Made by a program: the position numbers and the translations under genes
Shown here: positions 32,900-37,494 of the stretch, in pieces
Layout of the letters: the number at the start of each line of letters is the position of its first letter
How positions within the stretch are numbered: position 1 is the stretch's first letter
Source of the DNA: Armatimonadota bacterium
GTDB taxonomy: Bacteria > Armatimonadota > UBA5829
Direction: 5' to 3'
DNA: 37,494 nt
Assembly: GCA_029907315.1 (NCBI GenBank)
Contig: JARYME010000021.1
Location: 1-37,494, forward strand
The notes under the pieces: generated by a model
Seen by the model: the letters and a program-made list of their open reading frames with translations, nothing else
The model's database searches: none
Told to the model about the DNA's origin: nothing

Positions 32900-33862
32900 T
32901 TACTTGCTGCTTGCTTTCTTGAATGCATGAGAGTTGCCTTCCATATGGCAAGAGGCGCAAGTGGCATCGGGGGCAGCGTCAGGCGCGTGTGATTTCAAGT
33001 CCTTTATTGCCTCTGTGTCGCCGAGTTTCATCGTGTGACAGCCGAGGCACAAGTCGTTCACAGGAGATCGCAGTTGCTTGGGTCCCTTGACGTTAACGCC
33101 GTGGGCCTCGTGACACGATGTGCACTTTTGTCCGCCTGCCTCGTGCTTGCTTCCCAAAAACGTGTTGTATTGGGAGTTCGCGGCTCCTACTGCCGGATCT
33201 TTCAGCTTGAAATGCTTGGTCAGATCATCGCCGGGTACGAAGGTAGGAGAATAGGCGTATTTACCGGAGAGATCCGTTCCGACCGCGTGACACTGGCCGC
33301 ATACCATATTCAGGTGTTTCTGGTCGAGGTTCTTTAGACTGACGATATCTTTCGGATCCTGGCTGTCGGCATGGGCGGCTCCGGGGCCGTGGCATGCCTC
33401 GCAGCCGACTCCCATCTCAGTCCACTTTTTAGACTCGGGGTCGAGATTGGTAACGTGGCAACCAACACACTGGGTCAATCCGTCGACTGCTTGCTGTTTC
33501 ACCCACTTTTTCTCTTTGACCAGCCACTTGGCAGGCAGAACTCGGAAATTCTTGTCCAAATAATTCTGATACACTTTACCCGAACCGAGGACATACTTGA
33601 TGTCCGCTTTCTTTATCGGAGCATCAGGACCGAACACCGCGACAATCGATTTGGGATTCTTTGCGGCGTCGAACATCGCTCGGCTGTGCAAAGTGTTCGC
33701 ATGTGACTTGATGATTTCGGGGTGAGTGTCTTCGTGGCATACAGCGCAGTCTTCGCTTCCTACGTATTTAGCGGCCCTTTTTGCCGATACGCCCGCCGTT
33801 CCCACCCATACTATCGTCAATAGAAGTCCTATGAACGCGATAACCCTGACTCTGCTGACCAA
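32900..33862 (-). CDS. Periplasmic heptaheme cytochrome c
   Basis: 320 residues from TTG 33862 with AGGAG 7 nt upstream. Signal peptide 1-27 (VIAFIGLLLTIVWVGTAGVSA). Seven CxxCH haem sites: CAVCH (39), CVGCH (132), CEACH (154), CGQCH (188), CTSCH (247), CLGCH (272) and CASCH (302). Extra histidines (HSRA, HADS, HAFK) could be the distal ligands. The pattern resembles cytochrome c554-like and doubled-CXXCH proteins that carry electrons in the periplasm in anaerobic or nitrogen/metal respiration. No oxidoreductase partner is adjacent. It lies about 100 nt downstream of hrcA on the same strand, probably independently transcribed. Confidence 0.9.
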   Translation of the reverse strand: MVSRVRVIAFIGLLLTIVWVGTAGVSAKRAAKYVGSEDCAVCHEDTHPEIIKSHANTLHSRAMFDAAKNPKSIVAVFGPDAPIKKADIKYVLGSGKVYQNYLDKNFRVLPAKWLVKEKKWVKQQAVDGLTQCVGCHVTNLDPESKKWTEMGVGCEACHGPGAAHADSQDPKDIVSLKNLDQKHLNMVCGQCHAVGTDLSGKYAYSPTFVPGDDLTKHFKLKDPAVGAANSQYNTFLGSKHEAGGQKCTSCHEAHGVNVKGPKQLRSPVNDLCLGCHTMKLGDTEAIKDLKSHAPDAAPDATCASCHMEGNSHAFKKASSK

Positions 33863-33964
33863 GACCTTTCTCCTAGTCTGAAAATGTACCGACCGCCTGC
33901 CTTTTACTTAGTAGATTATAGACGCAGGACCTTGCGACCTCTTTTTGCTTCGCTTTCTAGCTTT

Positions 33965-35011
33965 CTAAAGCGCACTCAATCCGTTCAAAAGCCGCTCCAG
34001 GTTACGGGCGACCGATTCGACCGCACTTATTGCTCGGCGATAATCCATCCGTGTTGGTCCCATCACGCCCACTGTGCCTGCGATCTTGCCGCCGACGCGA
34101 TACTTGGCACCTACGAAGCTGCATTCAACCATTTCTTCGACGGGATTCTCGCGTCCAATAAGCACAGTGACCTCTGGGCCCATAACCGACGAAAACAACT
34201 TATACAGGGCTCGCCGCTGGTCGAGGATGGAAAGCACAGCTTCCAAGCGTTCGGGGTTCTTGAACTCAGGCTGCTGCATCATATAGCTCGTACCGCTGAA
34301 ATGGATGTCAACTTCCTCTTCAGCCTCAGCCTGGTTTACAATGAGCTGCACGATTTGTTTCGCCAAGTCGGTGACATTGCGCGGTGCTTCTGGATCCCCT
34401 TCGATCGGTGCCGCTGACAGAGAAGACACCTCGAAACCACTGAGCTTCGCCGTCAGGTAGTTCGTCGCCTTGATGGGGTCGAAAACACAGGTTTCTTGTG
34501 CCATATCCAGAATCTCGTGGATCACGCGCCCGTTATCCAAGACTATAACCGCCAGTACTTTCTTGCGCCCAACCTTTACTACGCTCACGTGCTGGACCGC
34601 AGCTTCCTTGACCTTTGGCTGACTGGCAACTGACGTGTAGCGGGCCAGGTCCGCGAGTATTCGGCACGTGTGTTCGAGAAGCAGTTCGACTTCTGCGGTG
34701 CGAAGAGCGAGCAGCCTTCGTGCACGCTGCGCTTCGGCATAGGGTAGCACTGCAGCGTCCATCAACCGGTCGACATAGAACCTGTATCCGAGATCGGAGG
34801 GTATTCGTCCGGCGGATGTATGTGGTTGGCGCAGATAGCCCATTTCGGAGAGCTCAGCCATCTCGTTCCTAATGGTGGCCGACCTCACTCCCAATTGGTG
34901 GCGCCCTGCAATCAAATGTGATCCCACAGGCTCCGCCGTCGAAACATACTCGTCAACGACGGCCTTCAGAATCTGTTGCTTTCGTTGGTCAAGCGGATGC
35001 AGATGCAGCAT
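33965..35011 (-). CDS. hrcA: Heat-inducible transcription repressor HrcA
   Basis: 348 residues from ATG 35011. A promoter at 35071-35099 leaves about 50 nt of leader and argues against a TTG at 35056. The winged-helix DNA-binding N-terminus (LDQRKQQILKAVVDEYVST, VRSATIRNEMAELSEMGYL, HTSAGRIPSDLGYRFYVD) is followed by the GAF-like HrcA core. HrcA normally represses dnaK and groE through CIRCE operators, aided by GroEL. Unusually, no grpE-dnaK-dnaJ genes follow it and I see no CIRCE inverted repeat at its promoter, so its targets are elsewhere. Confidence 0.93.
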   Translation of the reverse strand: MLHLHPLDQRKQQILKAVVDEYVSTAEPVGSHLIAGRHQLGVRSATIRNEMAELSEMGYLRQPHTSAGRIPSDLGYRFYVDRLMDAAVLPYAEAQRARRLLALRTAEVELLLEHTCRILADLARYTSVASQPKVKEAAVQHVSVVKVGRKKVLAVIVLDNGRVIHEILDMAQETCVFDPIKATNYLTAKLSGFEVSSLSAAPIEGDPEAPRNVTDLAKQIVQLIVNQAEAEEEVDIHFSGTSYMMQQPEFKNPERLEAVLSILDQRRALYKLFSSVMGPEVTVLIGRENPVEEMVECSFVGAKYRVGGKIAGTVGVMGPTRMDYRRAISAVESVARNLERLLNGLSAL

Positions 35012-35070
35012 GCTCGTTACAACGTATCTCCTGTCGGATGGTGTACAGCGAGGCAAACTGCTCCAATTTC

Positions 35071-35099
35071 ATCGTACCATCCACCCTACTGCGTGTCAA
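35071..35099 (-). promoter_or_regulatory. Sigma-70 type promoter of hrcA
   Basis: On the minus strand TTGACA (35099-35094), a 17-nt spacer, then TACGAT (35076-35071). It predicts a start near 35064. Confidence 0.7.
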
Positions 35100-35173
35100 G
35101 AAGGGCTGCTCGGTCTGGGTGTCTTCGCCTGACAGGAGCCGTGCGGTGTTGAATGTTTGTAATATTATGATGA

Positions 35174-35203
35174 TTGCTACTGCGTTCGACACTGCGATAT
35201 ACT
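35174..35203 (+). promoter_or_regulatory. Promoter of the FecCD permease gene, implying a leaderless mRNA
   Basis: TTGCTA (35174-35179), 18-nt spacer, TATACT (35198-35203). Only 10 nt separate the -10 from the ATG at 35214, and no Shine-Dalgarno fits in them. Confidence 0.5.
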
Positions 35204-35213
35204 TGTCGACGCG

Positions 35214-36281
35214 ATGAGCTTGTTGGTAGCCGACAACGCTGGAATACCTAGGCGCCTTTTGGCGGCGTGCGCTGTGCTGCTGCCGGTATTGGTTATCTCA
35301 CTTGTTTCAGATGTCGCCTACGGGGAAAGAAGTATACCTTTCTCGAGTGTTGCCAAAGTAGCTTTGGCCTCGTTGCCCTTAGTTCCAGACTCGATTGCTG
35401 CTCGCGCCTCGGAGTTGGACCGCACTATCATTTGGGATATCAGAGCGCCTCGCGCACTACTGGCGGTGCTGGTGGGCTGCATGCTGGCTGTTGCCGGCGC
35501 AGCGCTGCAGGGCCTGTTGTTGAATCCGCTGGCTGATCCCTACACAGTCGGGGTGTCGTCCGGCGCAGCTTTGGGAGCGGGCGTGGCTACTTTGATGGGC
35601 TTACAGGCTTTTGCAGGCGGATATGGGGTGCCCATTGTTTCCTTCGCATTTGCAATGGGGGCTATGCTGCTTGTCTACGCACTCGCCAGATCATCGGGCA
35701 GGGTGTCGATACATTCTTTTCTCTTGGCAGGCATAGTTGTTGGCTCTTTCCTCTGGGCGCTGCTCAGTTTCGTTCTGGCGATTGCAGCAGGTGACCCCGC
35801 GGAGGCGCAGTCAAAAATCATCGCTTGGCTTCTGGGTTCGTTCGATGCTCCTGATCCTTGGGGCTATGTGAGGGTCGCGTCGCCATTTGCAGTGTTCGGG
35901 GTTCTGTCGCTGTATAGTTTTGCCCGTGACCTGAACCTATTTTCCACGGGCGAAGAATCTGCGCAGCACCTGGGCGTGGAGCCTGAGAACCTCAAGGCAA
36001 TAATCGTCTCAATATGTTCGCTTGTGACGGCGGCTGCAGTGTCCGCCAGCGGGATCATCGGGTTCGTCGGCTTGGTTGTCCCGCACATCTGCCGGAGGCT
36101 TTTCGGGGCTGATCACAGGGTCCTGATACCGTCTGCGGCCCTCGCAGGCGGTGCGCTTACTGTACTTGCCGATCTTGCATCACGCGCGCTGCTGCCTCCC
36201 AGCGGATTGCCGGTAGGAGTAGTGACGGCTATGTTGGGAGCGCCGTTTTTCCTGTACTTGCTGAGAACGTCCAGACCGTAG
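35214..36281 (+). CDS. FecCD/BtuC-family ABC transporter permease (iron-siderophore or cobalamin)
   Basis: 355 residues, about 10 transmembrane helices. Family signatures are RAPRALLAVLVGCMLAVAGAALQGLLLNPLADP, in which the RxPR start and the GxxLQ turn are typical, plus GIIGFVGLVVPHICRRLFGADHR, the loop that touches the ATPase, and LLPPSGLPVGVVTAMLGAPFFLYLL at the C-terminus. It forms an inner-membrane channel for iron chelates, haem or cobalamin. Neither a binding protein nor an ATPase gene is adjacent, so substrate cannot be inferred; it must recruit partners encoded elsewhere. Confidence 0.92.
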   Translation: MSLLVADNAGIPRRLLAACAVLLPVLVISLVSDVAYGERSIPFSSVAKVALASLPLVPDSIAARASELDRTIIWDIRAPRALLAVLVGCMLAVAGAALQGLLLNPLADPYTVGVSSGAALGAGVATLMGLQAFAGGYGVPIVSFAFAMGAMLLVYALARSSGRVSIHSFLLAGIVVGSFLWALLSFVLAIAAGDPAEAQSKIIAWLLGSFDAPDPWGYVRVASPFAVFGVLSLYSFARDLNLFSTGEESAQHLGVEPENLKAIIVSICSLVTAAAVSASGIIGFVGLVVPHICRRLFGADHRVLIPSAALAGGALTVLADLASRALLPPSGLPVGVVTAMLGAPFFLYLLRTSRP

Positions 36282-36340
36282 CGAGGCATCTTTGGGTTCA
36301 CCAATGACGCAAATCCTTACAACCGTGCAGGGGCTGATAT

Positions 36341-37381
36341 TTACTTCACGCGCCTCACGGTTCCTGGCTTTCCTAACTGGCCGGTGACCTCAAAGCGGAC
36401 ATCCAAGAAACGTTCGACCACTGAGATGTTGGTTACCAGGTGCTGTGTGACTTCGCACGTAGTGAACTGAGACAGACCATCCGCAAGGGCCATGGGGATA
36501 ATCAGCTGGTCGGACAGATGCTTGTCGAGTGCCGCCAGCGATTCGTGGTAGGCTTTGAACTCTTCGCAGGCGTCTTTTGCTACGTCTTCTGCTCTCTTTT
36601 TCAGTTCACCCAGAGATTGGAATCCGCCGATGGCTCCGTCGCTTTTCGCGTCTATGAAAAATAATGTCCCCTTGCCGCGGGATGGATAATTGAGAAGCTC
36701 CGTACGATTCGGAACCACGCCGAGACTACGTAGGTGCGCGAGACCGGCATTGAGCTGGCGTTCGGCGATAGACGGATGCAGGTTTGAAATTGCCGAAACC
36801 AACTCCACGTTCCACCGAGAAGTGGGACCAAGCAGTGAAACGGCTTGTAGGGATTCAATCGGCTGAATCTCTGCAACCACTTCGCCGCCGCCGGCTGGAT
36901 AGTAACCGGCGCGCTGCATCTGATACCGGCACTGGAGTCCCATCCGGCTTACGGCAGGCAGAAACGTTCGGCTGATGTAGTCTGAGCTGGGCGAAAAAGG
37001 GACATGAGTGCCTCCCTTCAAGACTATTTTGCTGCGTTTGCCTGCAAAGACCAGCGGCCAGAGTATCGTTTGGAATATAAGATTTACCGACCCGGCTGAG
37101 GCTCGGTTTTCGGATACGTCAAACTCGTAGTAACCCGGCTTGATTTTGCCTGGTCGGAAGACTATTCGAGTGGAACCTACCTCTGCACCTTCCAGCGCGC
37201 CGCTGCAAATCTCGGCAGTAGCCAGTGCGCTTGTTAGGTGTTGGGGGCGAAGTCCAGGCTTATCGCGTCGGGCCCTGATGTTCTCTATCGTGATGGAGGT
37301 ACCTGTCAGGGCTGCGAGCGACAGACTTGTTCTTAGTATTTGCCCACCGCCTTCTCCGAAGCTTCCGTCAATGACCAGCAT
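36341..37381 (-). CDS. rtcA: RNA 3'-terminal phosphate cyclase
   Basis: 346 residues matching the full length of RtcA. N-terminal signature DGSFGEGGGQILRTSLSLAALTG, then RPGLRPQH-type loop (RRDKPGLRPQHLTS), GGTHVPFSPSSDYI, and the C-terminal H-L-S-D-Q-L segment (DKHLSDQLIIPMALADG) that carries the catalytic histidine to which AMP is attached. The enzyme converts RNA 3'-phosphate ends to 2',3'-cyclic phosphates with ATP. In E. coli it sits with rtcB and regulator rtcR; neither is seen here. The start follows the upstream gene by 23 nt, so the two may be co-transcribed. Confidence 0.94.
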   Translation of the reverse strand: MLVIDGSFGEGGGQILRTSLSLAALTGTSITIENIRARRDKPGLRPQHLTSALATAEICSGALEGAEVGSTRIVFRPGKIKPGYYEFDVSENRASAGSVNLIFQTILWPLVFAGKRSKIVLKGGTHVPFSPSSDYISRTFLPAVSRMGLQCRYQMQRAGYYPAGGGEVVAEIQPIESLQAVSLLGPTSRWNVELVSAISNLHPSIAERQLNAGLAHLRSLGVVPNRTELLNYPSRGKGTLFFIDAKSDGAIGGFQSLGELKKRAEDVAKDACEEFKAYHESLAALDKHLSDQLIIPMALADGLSQFTTCEVTQHLVTNISVVERFLDVRFEVTGQLGKPGTVRRVK

Positions 37382-37404
37382 CTTGCAGCGTGTAACGCTC
37401 CTTG

Positions 37405-37494
37405 TTACAGATCAGGGTTCTGCTGAGAAACTGTGCCGGGTGTCTTGAGCTCCCCGGATTCAAGACGGATGACCGGCGTGGGCTTCCGGACATA
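37405..37494 (-). CDS. C-terminal end of an unidentified protein, cut by the window edge
   Basis: An open minus-strand frame from the window edge to a TAA at 37407-37405 encodes 29 residues, including YVRKPTPVIRLESGELKTPG. Composition and spacing (23 nt before the rtcA ATG, with AAGGAG in between) suggest a real gene end. No family can be named from this fragment. Confidence 0.45.
   Translation of the reverse strand, partial: YVRKPTPVIRLESGELKTPGTVSQQNPDL

Noticed and set aside
35012-35056. TTG 35056 as the hrcA start
   Set aside because: It lies only about 8 nt from the predicted transcription start and adds residues that homologues lack.
1-37494. CRISPR arrays, tRNA or rRNA genes, insertion sequences, prophage genes
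   Set aside because: No regularly spaced repeats, transposase motifs or RNA gene signatures were seen on reading both strands.

Overview
The window looks like chromosome from a diderm, environmental bacterium with moderately high GC. Nothing in it is phage-like or plasmid-like. Several traits together suggest Armatimonadota or a relative: a DUF6785/DUF6784 membrane protein, a GH172 (DUF2961) enzyme, a heparinase II/III-type lyase, a zinc-motif URO-D-like protein, an SLH-domain porin, an ANTAR regulator paired with a HisKA_2 kinase, and a PEP-CTERM-like tail. This assignment is inference from gene content. No rRNA, tRNA, CRISPR array or insertion sequence was seen.

Layout. 1-3613: the 3' part of a DUF6785-type membrane protein, a secreted protein with a PEP-CTERM-like tail behind a structured leader, and a URO-D/MtaA-like protein. 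3683-9200: two ECF sigma/anti-sigma modules in tandem. The first carries a periplasmic Spy/CnrX-like protein with a duplicated domain; the second carries a large TPR protein. 9394-14438: a small membrane protein, a proofreading B-family DNA polymerase, an MFS transporter, and a polytopic protein with the catalytic signature of presenilin/signal peptide peptidase. 14833-17191: an ANTAR response regulator and its likely GAF-GAF-HisKA_2 kinase. 17242-27228: superoxide dismutase, GH172 enzyme, a four-gene minus-strand carbohydrate operon (beta-propeller, heparinase-like lyase, SDR epimerase, DHDPS-family lyase), and a metallo-beta-lactamase-fold hydrolase. 27259-32891: a decayed response-regulator remnant, then SLH-porin-pstS-pstC-pstA-pstB for phosphate uptake. 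32900-37494: heptaheme cytochrome c, HrcA, an orphan FecCD permease, RtcA, and the tail of an unidentified gene.

How the genes fit together. The polysaccharide genes probably cleave and catabolise uronate-containing glycans. The porin plus PstSCAB forms an outer-to-inner-membrane phosphate route, but phoU and phoBR are absent nearby. The two ECF modules and the ANTAR pair point to strong envelope and environmental sensing. The most notable gene is the presenilin-like protein at 13452-14438: it combines a Y-x-D motif, GPGD and PALP with SPP-like spacing, so it is a candidate bacterial intramembrane aspartyl protease. Several genes appear to use TTG starts, and two (polB and the FecCD permease) appear to be leaderless.
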